Below, piece after piece: positions 8,708 through 22,217 of a DNA stretch of 64,000 nucleotides. This DNA is from Promicromonospora sp. AC04. Its GTDB lineage: Bacteria; Actinomycetota; Actinomycetes; Actinomycetales; Cellulomonadaceae. The notes under the pieces are model-generated. The model was not told the origin of the DNA. It made no database searches and worked only from the letters and a program-made list of their open reading frames with translations. Position 1 is the stretch's first letter, and the number at the start of each line of letters is the position of its first letter. Made by a program: the position numbers and the translations under genes. The stretch is taken from NCBI RefSeq assembly GCF_003058225.1, contig NZ_QBUG01000001.1:1-64000 (forward strand). The letters are read 5' to 3'.

Positions 8708-10102
8708 CTACACGAAGCCGAAGATCGGACCGAAAGCCACCACCACTATCGCCGCCCAGACGGCGTAGACCGGCAGGTACTGGGTCTGCCAGCGCTCGAT
8801 CGCACCGAACGTGCGCTGCCCGCGGACGAACCCGGTCGCGAGCCAGGCCGCCCACGCGAGGTGCACCAGGAGCACCAGGTTGAGCCCGAGCGCGGCGACC
8901 TTGTTGGCGGTGAACCCGAACTCGGCGATGCGGGTGAGCATCGCGGTCAGCGCAACGGCGTCGACCGCGAGCGCCGCGCCGAGCAGCACCAGCTGCATCC
9001 AGTCGAAGATCCCGGGCGGGGCGTGCGGGTCACGGGCCGAGATCGAGTACAGCAGGAGGAACAGGACGAGGACCAGGATCGCGTCCATGAGGATGAGCAG
9101 GTCGCGATCCACCGCGGTGAGCGGCCCGTTCACGAGCAGGACGACGAAGATGGCGAGCAGCATCACGATCGTCAGGGGCGTGAACACGCGGGTGAGCACC
9201 GGGGCGATGTTCTCGACGACGTTCTTCTTCGCCTCCACCAGCCACGCGCCGACCAGCAGCGCACCCGGTATCGCGAACGGCAGGAGCCAGTCGCCCAGGA
9301 ACGGCTCGAAGTCGACGCCGACCAGGTCGAGCACGCCGAACGTGAGCCCGATGAGCAGGCCGCCGCCGAGCTGGATCAGCGCGAGGTAGATGATGAGCTC
9401 GCCCGTGAACCGGACGAAGTCCATGCGCCGCGCGCTGGACCGCCACGCGCCGCCCGCGTACACGACCCCCAGGAGCAACCACAGCACCACCGGGGTGTGG
9501 GTGATCGCGAGGAACAGGGTCATGCCGGGTTCGCCGTCGGGCCCCGACTCGAACGGGTAGAGGTTCACCACCAGCGCGAGCACGGCCGTGGCGGCGAGCA
9601 GCGTCGCCCCGATACGCCACGGGACGCGCCGCTTCCACACGAAGTAGCCCGCCAGGAACGGCAGGACGGCGAAGGACGCGTTGCGCACGACCACCAGCTC
9701 GTCGTCGCCAGCGATGTCGAGCAAGATCTTGACCCAGATGCCCGCGGTGACGGCCAGGGCGAGCACGACGCCCAGCTCGCGCCAGCGGCCGCCGTCGCCG
9801 GGCTCTTCCGGGACGAGCACCAGCTGCTTCCAGAGCCGGTCGGAGTGCTCGCGGGCGAACTCACGCGACACCTCGTCGAGGTTGCCCATGCGCTTGACCG
9901 CCACGAGGAACGCCTCCTCGTCGTCGAGCCCGCTCGCGGTCAGGTCGTTGACCTGGCCGCGCAGGTGGTCCTCCATCTCGTCGACGTCGGCCGCCGAGAT
10001 CGCCCGGCGCCGCTGGACGTAGCCGCGCCACTGGTCGAACTGCTCCTCCAGGGCGGCGTGCTCGGTCGGGACGACTGCGCCGTCGGCGTTCTGCTCGCTC
10101 AT
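8708..10102 (-). CDS. membrane protein with N-terminal permease-prefix (HAAS-like) domain
   Basis: The 464-aa integral membrane protein starts with a cytosolic helical domain (about residues 15-95, LEEQFDQWRGYVQRRRAIS ... EEAFLVAVKRMGN). This resembles the HAAS/permease-prefix domain that is habitually encoded next to PadR regulators. About 10-12 hydrophobic segments follow. The ATG overlaps the padR stop by one base (TGATG), so the two are translationally coupled. The known partnership suggests it helps sense or carry a membrane-active compound controlled by PadR, but substrate and mechanism are unknown. Confidence 0.75.
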   Translation of the reverse strand: MSEQNADGAVVPTEHAALEEQFDQWRGYVQRRRAISAADVDEMEDHLRGQVNDLTASGLDDEEAFLVAVKRMGNLDEVSREFAREHSDRLWKQLVLVPEEPGDGGRWRELGVVLALAVTAGIWVKILLDIAGDDELVVVRNASFAVLPFLAGYFVWKRRVPWRIGATLLAATAVLALVVNLYPFESGPDGEPGMTLFLAITHTPVVLWLLLGVVYAGGAWRSSARRMDFVRFTGELIIYLALIQLGGGLLIGLTFGVLDLVGVDFEPFLGDWLLPFAIPGALLVGAWLVEAKKNVVENIAPVLTRVFTPLTIVMLLAIFVVLLVNGPLTAVDRDLLILMDAILVLVLFLLLYSISARDPHAPPGIFDWMQLVLLGAALAVDAVALTAMLTRIAEFGFTANKVAALGLNLVLLVHLAWAAWLATGFVRGQRTFGAIERWQTQYLPVYAVWAAIVVVAFGPIFGFV

Positions 10103-10464
10103 CAGGCCCACCCTTCCGCGACGGCGGGACCCGGCTGGACGTCCTGCCAGACCTGCTTGAGCGCCTCCGAGACGACCGCCCACTGCTGTCGCCGCTCGGC
10201 GAGCGCCTCGCGGCCGGCGCGGGTGATCGCGTAGTGCTTGCGGCGCCGTCCGACGTCGGACGTGCCCCACGTCGCCCCGACGTATCCGAGCCGTTCGAGC
10301 CGGTGGAGCAGGGGGTAGAGCATTCCGTCGGTCCACTGCATGCGGCCGCCGGAGAGCTCGTTGACGCGTTTGAGGATCGCGTAGCCGTACGACTCGCCGT
10401 CGGCCAGGATGCCGAGGACGAGCGGTGTGGCCGACGCCGCGACCAGGTCCTTGTCGATGTGCAC
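10102..10464 (-). CDS. PadR-family transcriptional regulator
   Basis: A 120-aa winged-helix repressor. The segment LVLGILADGESYGYAILKRVNELSG ... GMLYPLLHRLERLGYV is the PadR N-terminal domain, followed by the wing and a short C-terminal dimer helix (RREALAERRQQW region). I chose the GTG at 10464 because AGGAG lies 5 bp upstream and homologues begin (M/V)HIDKDL; a start 18 codons further up would run through the operator. The gene is the first of a two-gene unit with the HAAS membrane protein. It is probably autoregulated through the inverted repeat that covers its own ribosome binding site. Confidence 0.88.
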   Translation of the reverse strand: MHIDKDLVAASATPLVLGILADGESYGYAILKRVNELSGGRMQWTDGMLYPLLHRLERLGYVGATWGTSDVGRRRKHYAITRAGREALAERRQQWAVVSEALKQVWQDVQPGPAVAEGWA

Positions 10465-10468
10465 CTGC

Positions 10469-10524
10469 ACTCCTATGCCTAGTTCTGCCAGGTGTTGAAC
10501 CCTAGCAGAACTAGGCATAGGAGT
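10469..10524 (-). promoter_or_regulatory. probable PadR operator overlapping the ribosome binding site
   Basis: A 20-bp arm, ACTCCTATGCCTAGTTCTGC, is repeated inverted across a 16-nt centre. Nested within it is CCTAGNNNNNCTAGG (10501-10515, minus strand CCTAGTTCTGCTAGG). The right arm contains the AGGAG ribosome binding site of padR. Actinobacterial PadR operators are often CTAG-containing dyads, and position plus symmetry argue for autorepression. An RNA hairpin hiding the binding site is an alternative. Confidence 0.65.
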
Positions 10525-10574
10525 CCTAGGCTCACGAACTTCGTGGTGCAGGCAGGCAGGAACCCGCGCCGGAC

Positions 10575-10599
10575 GACGGGAGCCCGGCCTTCGCGCTGC
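10575..10599 (-). repeat. 25-bp direct repeat, copy 1 (terminator-associated)
   Basis: GACGGGAGCCCGGCC followed by TTCGCGCTGC is identical to positions 48647-48671. Here it immediately follows the mpg stop and includes half of a GCCGG/CCGGC hairpin, so it probably acts in termination. Confidence 0.7.
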
Positions 10600-11250
10600 C
10601 TAGGCGCTGGGTCGACGCCGGGGCTGGGCGGCGCGGTAGACCGACACCGTCGGCTCACCGTCGAGCCAGAAGCGCCAGGGGTACAGGTCGGCGCGGCCGC
10701 CGTCGCCGCTCACACCCACGCGGGGCCCGGACAGCACGGTGCCCGACGGCGCCCCGGCGGCTTCCAGCACCACGGCACCTTCCGGGTCGGTGACGTCGGC
10801 GCCGTCGTCGGCCAGGTCCAGGCCGAGTGCCACCGCGAGGCGGGCCGGGCCGCGTGCCAGGTCGCGGTCGGCGCGCACCACGCCGGACGCGAGGCGCCTC
10901 GCCCGGGCGAGCGCAACACCGTCGGGGTCCGGCCCCGTCACCTCGCCGGCCCGGAGCAGAACCGCCGACGCCGTCCCCTCCGGCCCGCAGACGACGTTGG
11001 CGCAGTAGTGCAGACCGAGGTGCCGGTACACGTACAGGCGTCCGGGCTCGCCGAACATCGTCTCGTTCCGCCGGTTCGGGCCGCGGAAGGCGTGGGAGCC
11101 GGGGTCGTTGGTGCCGTCGTACGCCTCGACCTCGGTGATGCGCAGGGCCACCGTGCCCTGCGGCGTGTGCCGGGTGAGAGTGGCGCCGAGCAGGTCGCGG
11201 GCGACGTCCACGACGGGCCGGTCGAAGAAGTCACGAGCCGGGATGGTCAT
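10600..11250 (-). CDS. mpg: DNA-3-methyladenine glycosylase (AAG/MPG family)
   Basis: A base-excision repair enzyme that removes alkylated purines such as 3-methyladenine and hypoxanthine. The 216 aa match the bacterial AAG family. [20 protein letters not shown] is the catalytic signature, with Glu of EVEAY as general base. [19 protein letters not shown] and VLLRAGEV are further conserved blocks. I chose the ATG at 11250; an upstream in-frame start at 11319 would overlap the neighbouring gene and add an atypical leader. The ribosome binding site is weak (GGAG only 2 bp away). It follows the immunity gene by 7 bp but is unrelated to it in function. Confidence 0.9.
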   Translation of the reverse strand: MTIPARDFFDRPVVDVARDLLGATLTRHTPQGTVALRITEVEAYDGTNDPGSHAFRGPNRRNETMFGEPGRLYVYRHLGLHYCANVVCGPEGTASAVLLRAGEVTGPDPDGVALARARRLASGVVRADRDLARGPARLAVALGLDLADDGADVTDPEGAVVLEAAGAPSGTVLSGPRVGVSGDGGRADLYPWRFWLDGEPTVSVYRAAQPRRRPSA

Positions 11251-11257
11251 GACTCCG

Positions 11258-11581
11258 TCACTCAGGTTGTCCTCGAGATTGCTGGAGCACAAGAGCCGCA
11301 AGCCGCTCGCGGAGGTCACTCAGGTGTCGCCGCGACTCGGGACTCATCTCAGACTCAAGTTCGGCACCGATCGCGCCGTGCAACCACGATCCGACGATCG
11401 CAGGATCGCCATCGTCCATCTGCGTGAAGTCGACACCAACGACGCTGACGTACTTTTCGAGCACTGCCCTGACCTGCCCAACCACCGGCTCGAGGTGCAA
11501 CTCAAGGAATCCGGTCCACCAGGAGGTGTTCGCATACCAATCGGTGCTGCTGTCGTCGGTCACCACCACCAGCGCAGACAT
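11258..11581 (-). CDS. probable immunity protein for the adjacent HINT-domain toxin
   Basis: A 107-aa acidic, soluble protein without signal peptide or membrane segment ([20 protein letters not shown]...). I do not recognise the family. Three observations support an immunity role. Its ATG overlaps the toxin stop codon by one base. It has a strong GGAGG ribosome binding site inside the toxin gene's end. It is also visibly more AT-rich than the core genes, as is the toxin tip. The pattern of polymorphic toxin followed directly by a small acidic cytosolic protein is established; the pairing here is inferred from it. Confidence 0.7.
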   Translation of the reverse strand: MSALVVVTDDSSTDWYANTSWWTGFLELHLEPVVGQVRAVLEKYVSVVGVDFTQMDDGDPAIVGSWLHGAIGAELESEMSPESRRHLSDLRERLAALVLQQSRGQPE

Positions 11582-13755
11582 CAGTAGTCCTCCCCGAGGA
11601 TGATGAGCTTGTTCAGTTCCTTGCGAGGGCCGGCTTGGAGCTCGTCCAGCCTCGCGAAGACCTGGTCGATCTGTGTTCTCGACGCTCCGGTCAGGTCGAG
11701 AACGGTGTAGGTGTTCCCCTGTTTCTCGTAGATGTGCTTCTCGATCGACTTGAGCATCGCGCTCATCTGGCGGTCGGGATTCTGCTTCCATCCGTTGTGC
11801 GTCCACGCAGTAGGTCCGCCCACCGCGTCGTACGTTCGATTCTTCTGATCGATGAAGTCCGGGTTGTTTGTGTCCTTGAAACCTCTGAGCTTCCCGCCGT
11901 CCTTGGGGTAGTCCCGGTCTTCCATGAGGCGACGGGCTGTATCCGGCTCGTCTCCCTTCAGATCAGATATATCGCAGTACTTGCCCTTGTTGTCGTTGTG
12001 AACGAGGACGCTGTGCTCACCGACACGGTAGGTGTGCCATCCGGTGACTGTCAGGTTGTACGCCAGTCCGTCCGCAGGGAGTGAGGCCTTGATCGGGTGC
12101 GTAACAACGAGGTTGCGTTCCTCCGCGCCCAGCACCCGCTCCCCCGCACCGAGTTCGTCGGCGCGCTCGAAGCGCTGGTCCGTCACGGACCAGAACGGGT
12201 GGTCCTCGGTCGTGACGATCGTCTCGCCGTCGATCTCCAGCTCGAAGAGCTCGTCCTGGTGCACCCACACGTGTGTCACCTCGCGCGGACCGCGCTCCCC
12301 GCTCACCGGGTCGGCCGCCCAGACCTTGTCGCCGACCTCGATGTCCTGGATCGGCTTGCGCGTGCCGTCGCCCATGAGCACTGGGGTCGCCCCGGCAAAA
12401 CTGCAGAACTTGCCCTGGTCCATCAGCGCCTTGCGTCGGTCGCCGAGCTGGGAACGCAGTACCTCGACCCGCACGTTTGCCACGGCGAGCACTTGCGCAT
12501 CCACGCTGTACGGCACCTGGTACGAGACCGTGCAGCGGCAGGCGTTGGCCCTCGCCTGTGCTTGCGCGCCCTCCCGCGCGTCCGCGGCGGCGAACACGCC
12601 ACCCGCCGCAGGCGACGAGCAACTCATCGACGACGTCCCCTTGAGCGCGAGGCTCGACGACGACCCGCAGGTCCCGGCGAGCCCGCCCTGCACCGTGAAG
12701 ACCGAGACGAGCTCGCCCGTCACCGTGCCGCCCGTCACCGTGCCCTGAGCCGCGGAGACGTCGGTGGTCACTTGAACGTTCGACGTGCAGCCACCCGAGC
12801 TGCAGCTGACCTGGGCCTGGCCGTTCAGGTCGAAGCGGATGCTCGGGTTGACAGCGTTCTTGAGCTCCTGGGTCGCGCCGTCCATCCCGTCGAACAGGTC
12901 GCCGACCTCGTCGCGGGATAGCTGCGAGACCGCGGACGGCCCCTCGGGACCGTCCGGCGCGTCGACGTCGGCGCCCTCGTCCTCGGAGGCCGCGCCCTCG
13001 TCGTCCGTCTCCGTTCGCAGCGCGGCGAGCGCGACGCTGCGCGGGCTCGGGCTCCCGTCGCGCAGACTCTCGGGCGACGGGCTGGACTCCGCGCTCGGCG
13101 TCGAGTCGTCGGGCTCCGCCACATGCAGGATCTCGTAGGGTGGCTCGCTCGTGACGTAGATCGAGCCGGCCCACGTGTCGGCCCGCAGGGCGGGAACGCC
13201 GTCGACCTCGACGGCACTCGTCGAGACGGTGCCGCCCGCGTCGAACGCGGACCGCAGGTAGTCCGCGTACTGCTGCGGCGTCTGGATCAGGTCATCGACC
13301 GGGAGCGCCAGGTCGCCCTCGTTGACGAGCCACCGGCCGTCGAGCTCATGTTTCAGTGCCTTGGTCGCATCGGGACCGGCCAGGGTGCCGGCCGGTGGCT
13401 TGAGGTAGGCGTCGTCGCCCACGCGCAGCACCCGGTAGGTGTCCTCGGACAGCGTGACGGTCCCGTAGGCGTCGCCGTCGGACGTGACGCTCAGGTCGTA
13501 CTCGACGCCCTCCGCCACCGGACCCAGGTAGCGCACCGCGGCCGTCTGCGCGAGATCGTCGAGCGCCAGCTCGAACGGCTGCCTCGCCTCCTCCTCCGCG
13601 GCGGCGTCGTCCACGAAGCCCAGGAAGGTCGACACCAGGGTGACGATGCCGGCGACCCCCAGCCCGACGAGCACCACGCCTCCGGCGATGAGCCAGACCC
13701 ACCACTTGCGCCACCAACGCACCACAGCCACATGTCCCCCGTCGTGGTCGACCAT
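11581..13755 (-). CDS. polymorphic toxin with HINT autoprocessing domain and C-terminal nuclease-like tip
   Basis: The 724-aa protein starts with a cytosolic RWWRKWW stretch, then one membrane helix (about 21-48). An extracytoplasmic lipoprotein-like domain follows (about 65-215), then an acidic Ser/Pro-rich linker (215-285) and a Cys-containing domain (300-445). The HINT (intein-like) domain starts at Cys451 (CSFAGATPVL), has the block-B motif TTEDHPFW with His519, and ends at VLVHN587. The remaining 137 residues are the toxin tip: DFIDQKNRTYDAVGG, a helical KSIEKHI segment, TVLDLTG and a terminal KLIIL strand. This layout resembles the nuclease tips of contact-dependent inhibition proteins, but I cannot name the family. 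GTG codons at 13731, 13725 or 13722 are alternative starts. The tip's base composition differs from the rest. Confidence 0.8.
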   Translation of the reverse strand: MVDHDGGHVAVVRWWRKWWVWLIAGGVVLVGLGVAGIVTLVSTFLGFVDDAAAEEEARQPFELALDDLAQTAAVRYLGPVAEGVEYDLSVTSDGDAYGTVTLSEDTYRVLRVGDDAYLKPPAGTLAGPDATKALKHELDGRWLVNEGDLALPVDDLIQTPQQYADYLRSAFDAGGTVSTSAVEVDGVPALRADTWAGSIYVTSEPPYEILHVAEPDDSTPSAESSPSPESLRDGSPSPRSVALAALRTETDDEGAASEDEGADVDAPDGPEGPSAVSQLSRDEVGDLFDGMDGATQELKNAVNPSIRFDLNGQAQVSCSSGGCTSNVQVTTDVSAAQGTVTGGTVTGELVSVFTVQGGLAGTCGSSSSLALKGTSSMSCSSPAAGGVFAAADAREGAQAQARANACRCTVSYQVPYSVDAQVLAVANVRVEVLRSQLGDRRKALMDQGKFCSFAGATPVLMGDGTRKPIQDIEVGDKVWAADPVSGERGPREVTHVWVHQDELFELEIDGETIVTTEDHPFWSVTDQRFERADELGAGERVLGAEERNLVVTHPIKASLPADGLAYNLTVTGWHTYRVGEHSVLVHNDNKGKYCDISDLKGDEPDTARRLMEDRDYPKDGGKLRGFKDTNNPDFIDQKNRTYDAVGGPTAWTHNGWKQNPDRQMSAMLKSIEKHIYEKQGNTYTVLDLTGASRTQIDQVFARLDELQAGPRKELNKLIILGEDY

Positions 13756-13841
13756 CCTCTGGCGCCCAGGCGAGACACCAACCGAGACGTTAGAGGCGCT
13801 ACCTCACACTGACAAGCAAATGCGAAGGCCCGGCGAGTTGC

Positions 13842-14393
13842 TCAGGACGGAGTTCCGAACCCGTCGATCAACACATCAGCGCGCTCGCGGGTTCGTTCGC
13901 GCGCGAAGTGCTCCGCCTCGTCCGTCATCCAGCGCAGCCAGTGGTCGCGGGCGTCCTCGCCGTCGCGCTCCAGCCCGCGGCGCAGCCGCTCGGCGTCGTC
14001 CGCCTCGACCCAGATGCGGAACGCGCCCAGCGCGTCCACCTGGCGCGCGGCCGCGCCGCAGCCCTCCACCACGAGGTGGGCCGACGGCGGGACGTCGTGC
14101 CACTCGGCCCATGCGCCGTCGATCCAGTCGTAGCGGCGATAGCGGACAGGCTCCCCCGCGACCAGCGGGTCCAGGACCCAGCGGCGGAGGTTCGCGGCGC
14201 CGCCGTCGGGGCCGGCGGCCCAGCCCTCGTAGAGGTCGTCCATGTGGACCACCGGGGCCTCCAGGGCGTCGCCCAGCTGGGCGGCCAAGGTCGTCTTGCC
14301 GGAACCGGCTGGTCCGTCGACGCATACGAGACGCGCGTCGGCGGACCGGATCCGGTCCAGAAGATCGCCGAGAACCGAAGGCGGGACAGTCAC
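13842..14393 (-). CDS. P-loop kinase, uridine-kinase-like
   Basis: A 183-aa cytosolic nucleoside or small-molecule kinase of unknown substrate. CVDGPAGSGKTTLAAQL (about residues 20-36) is the Walker A loop and VVHMDDLYEGW the lid/base region typical of uridine-kinase relatives. VVEGCGA precedes a charged helical C-terminus. I chose the GTG at 14393 because GAGGA lies upstream and the fold begins just after; the reading frame further upstream runs through the argH-proximal hairpin and is not credible. It follows argH on the same strand, separated by that hairpin, so it is probably transcribed on its own. Confidence 0.72.
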   Translation of the reverse strand: MTVPPSVLGDLLDRIRSADARLVCVDGPAGSGKTTLAAQLGDALEAPVVHMDDLYEGWAAGPDGGAANLRRWVLDPLVAGEPVRYRRYDWIDGAWAEWHDVPPSAHLVVEGCGAAARQVDALGAFRIWVEADDAERLRRGLERDGEDARDHWLRWMTDEAEHFARERTRERADVLIDGFGTPS

Positions 14394-14420
14394 GTCGACA
14401 TCACTTCCTCTTGAGAGCCG

Positions 14421-14481
14421 CCGGCTCAGCGATTGTGCCCAGAACTCACCACCTGAGTTCTGGGCACAATCGCTGGGCCGG
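14421..14481 (-). terminator. argH terminator / long hairpin, family II member
   Basis: The 22-bp arm CAGCGATTGTGCCCAGAACTCA (14427-14448) is perfectly complementary to 14454-14475 across a 5-nt loop. After one mismatch, another 5 bp (CCGGC/GCCGG) pair. It begins about 22 bp after the argH stop. The sequence is related to the hairpin at 32807-32870. Confidence 0.8.
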
Positions 14482-14502
14482 CGGCGAAACGGGACAGCGC
14501 GA

Positions 14503-17333
<2,831 letters not shown>

Positions 17334-17385
17334 GATTGACGTTCTCTTTCCGGTGGTGGTTTTCGAGTGCGATTGTGATGTGTCT

Positions 17386-17897
17386 TCAGGCGCTGAGCGC
17401 GAGGAAGCGTCCCGCCAGCGCGGCGCCGTCGGCGTCGCGGGCGATGACGAGGATCGTGTCATCCCCGGCGATGGTGCCGAGCATCCCGGGGAACACGGAG
17501 TGGTCGATGGCCGAGGCCAGCAGGTTCGCCGCCCCCGGCGGGGTGCGGAGCACCACGAGGTTGCCCGACGACTCGGCCGAGACCAGCAGCTCCTTGGCCA
17601 GCCGGGCCAGCCGCGCGGACAGGTACTCCTCGCCCGCGTCCGACTGCGCGCTGCGGTCCCCACCCTCGCCCGGGACCGCGTAGACGAGCGTGCCGTCCGA
17701 GCCGCGGACCTTCTCGGCCTGCAGCTCGATGAGGTCACGCGAGAGCGTGCCCTGCGTGACGCTCACGCCGTCGGCCACCAGGGCGTCGGCGAGCTCGGCC
17801 TGCGAGTGGATGGCGTTCCGGCTGACGATCTGTGTGATCCGGGCGTGCCGGGCGGCCTTCGTCGTAGCGGTCGTCGCCGTCGTCTGTCTGGTGACCA

Positions 17898-17898
<1 letters not shown>
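17386..17898 (-). CDS. argR: arginine repressor
   Basis: An arginine-dependent hexameric repressor (or activator) of arginine genes. In its 170 aa, the N-terminal winged helix (about 15-80: [22 protein letters not shown] ... [13 protein letters not shown]) recognises ARG boxes. The C-terminal domain (about 100-170) has [15 protein letters not shown], which binds arginine and drives oligomerisation. The first 15 residues are Thr/Ala-rich. The ATG overlaps the argF stop (TGATG). The regulator is encoded inside the operon it most likely controls through the boxes near argC. Confidence 0.96.
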
Positions 17899-20124
<2,226 letters not shown>

Positions 20125-20128
<4 letters not shown>

Positions 20129-21039
20129 GCGGTCACACCTTCCTTCGCCGGAACCACCATCGTCCCGTTACCCCTCGTGGTAAAGACCTCCAGCAGCGCA
20201 CTGTGCGGCTGGCGGCCGTCGATGACCGTCGCGGCGGCCACGCCGCCCTCGACCGCGCGCAGGCACGCCTCCATCTTCGGCACCATCCCCGCCTCCAGGG
20301 TCGGCAGCAGCTCCGAGAGCTCCGGCGCGGTGATGCGTTCCACCAGCGAGCCCCGGTCGGGCCACCGCGTGTACAGCCCCTCGACGTCGGTCAGGACTAT
20401 GAGCTTCTTGGCGCCCAGGGCCACCGCGAGCGCCGAGGCGGCCGTGTCCGCGTTGACGTTCAGCACCTGCGTCGGATCGTCCTTGTCGGGCGCGATGGTG
20501 GACACCACAGGGATGCGGCCGGCTTCCAGCAGGTCCTCCACGGCGCGCGGGTCCACCTGCACGACGTCGCCCACGAGGCCGACGTCGACGGGCTCGCCCT
20601 GCACGATGGCGTGCCGGCGCTCGGCGCCGAGCAGGCCGCCGTCCTCCCCGGACAGGCCGACGGCGACCGGGCCGTGCGCGTTGATCAGGCCGACCAGCTC
20701 GCGGCTGACCTGGCCGGTCAGGACCATGCGCACCACCTCCATCGCCTCCGGCGTGGTGACGCGCAGGCCGCCCTTGAACTCCGAGGCGATGCCGAGGCGG
20801 TCCAGCATCGCGTTGATCTGCGGTCCCCCGCCGTGCACGACGACGGGCCGCAGCCCCACCTGCCGCAGGAACACCATGTCCTGCGCGAACGCGGCCTTGA
20901 GCCCGGCGTCGATCATGGCGTTGCCGCCGTACTTGACGACGACGAGCGCGCCGGAGAACTCCTGCAGCCACGGCAGGGCCTCGATCAGCACCTCGGCCTT
21001 CTGGTCGGGCCGCAGCCCGTTCACGATGTCGCTGCTCAT
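20125..21039 (-). CDS. argB: acetylglutamate kinase
   Basis: Phosphorylates N-acetylglutamate, the usual arginine feedback point. The 304 aa belong to the amino-acid kinase family. [10 protein letters not shown] (about 33-42) is the phosphate-binding start, VHGGGPQIN binds substrate, and the Asn/Asp-rich [14 protein letters not shown] completes the site. The N-terminal helix of about 25 residues ([18 protein letters not shown]) is the extension found in arginine-inhibited hexameric forms, so feedback inhibition is likely. It overlaps argJ and argD by 4 bp each. Confidence 0.97.
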
Positions 21040-22217
21040 GAGCTGTACGCGCTGTTCTCGTGGACGTAGTCGTGCGTCAGGTCGTTGGTCCAGAGCGTGA
21101 CCTCGGCGTCGCCGGCGTGCAGGTCGACCGTGATCGTCACGTCCCGCGCCGCGGCCATGTCCACCTTCTCCCGCGGCTCGTAGGCGCCGCCGGCCTTGCA
21201 GACCAGCACCCCGTTGACGCTCACGTCGAGCTCCGCGGGGTCGTACGGCGCGACCTCCTCCGGCACCGTGCCGACCTGCGACAGGATGCGGCCCCAGTTG
21301 GGGTCGTTGCCGAAGATCGCGGCCTTGACCAGGTTCGACCGGCTCACGGCGCGCGCGACGGCGAGCGCCGCGTCCTCGGTGGTGGCGTTCGTGACGGTGA
21401 TGGCGATGTCGTGGGACGCGCCCTCGGCGTCGGCTATGAGCTGCCGGGCCAGGTCGGCGCAGATCGCCGTGACGGCCTCGGTGAGCACGGCCAGGTCCGG
21501 CGTGACGCCCGACGCGCCCGAGGCCATCAGGACCACGGTGTCCGAGGTGGACATGGCGCCGTCGGAGTCGACGCGGTCGAAGGTGACCCGCGTGGCAGCC
21601 CGCAGGGCGGCGTCGGCGTCCGCTGCCGGGACGACGGCGTCGGTGGTCACCACGCACAGCATCGTCGCCAGGGCGGGGGCGAGCATGCCAGCGCCCTTGG
21701 CCATGCCGCCCACGGTGAAGGTGCCCGACGGCGTCTCGACGATGCGCACCGCCGTCTTCGCCACGGTGTCGGTGGTCATGATCGCGGTGGCCGCGGCCTT
21801 GCCCGCTGCGTCGTCGGCCGCGAGGGCGCCGACCGCGACGGGGACGCCGGCGAGCAGCTTGTCCGCGGCCAGGCGCACGCCGATCAGGCCGGTGGAGCCC
21901 ACCAGCACGTCGATCGCGCCGATCCCGAGCTCGTCGGCGACCTTCTCGGCGGTGGCGTGCGCGTCCTGGAACCCGCCCGGGCCGGTGCAGACGTTGGCGC
22001 CGCCGGAGTTGAACACCACGGCGCGCGCGACGCCGTCCTTGACCGCCTGCCGCGACCACATGACGGGCGCGCCGACCACGCGGTTGCTCGTGAACACGGC
22101 GGCGGCGGTGTGCTCGGGGCCGTCGTTGACGACGAGGGCCAGGTCCGGGGTGCCGGACGCCTTGAGGCCGGCCGTGATCCCGGCCGCCCGGAACCCTTGT
22201 GCGGCGGTGACGCTCAC
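21036..22217 (-). CDS. argJ: bifunctional ornithine acetyltransferase / N-acetylglutamate synthase
   Basis: Recycles the acetyl group from N-acetylornithine to glutamate and may also acetylate glutamate from acetyl-CoA. The 393 aa have the usual length. The self-cleavage site lies in [21 protein letters not shown], where the Thr of ATML becomes the N-terminal nucleophile of the beta chain. NRVVGAPV and the C-terminal NSAYSS tail are typical. The GTG start has AAGGAG 8 bp upstream and overlaps the argC stop by 4 bp. No argA is needed for the cyclic pathway, though initial acetylglutamate must come from ArgJ or another synthase. Confidence 0.97.
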   Translation of the reverse strand: MSVTAAQGFRAAGITAGLKASGTPDLALVVNDGPEHTAAAVFTSNRVVGAPVMWSRQAVKDGVARAVVFNSGGANVCTGPGGFQDAHATAEKVADELGIGAIDVLVGSTGLIGVRLAADKLLAGVPVAVGALAADDAAGKAAATAIMTTDTVAKTAVRIVETPSGTFTVGGMAKGAGMLAPALATMLCVVTTDAVVPAADADAALRAATRVTFDRVDSDGAMSTSDTVVLMASGASGVTPDLAVLTEAVTAICADLARQLIADAEGASHDIAITVTNATTEDAALAVARAVSRSNLVKAAIFGNDPNWGRILSQVGTVPEEVAPYDPAELDVSVNGVLVCKAGGAYEPREKVDMAAARDVTITVDLHAGDAEVTLWTNDLTHDYVHENSAYSS

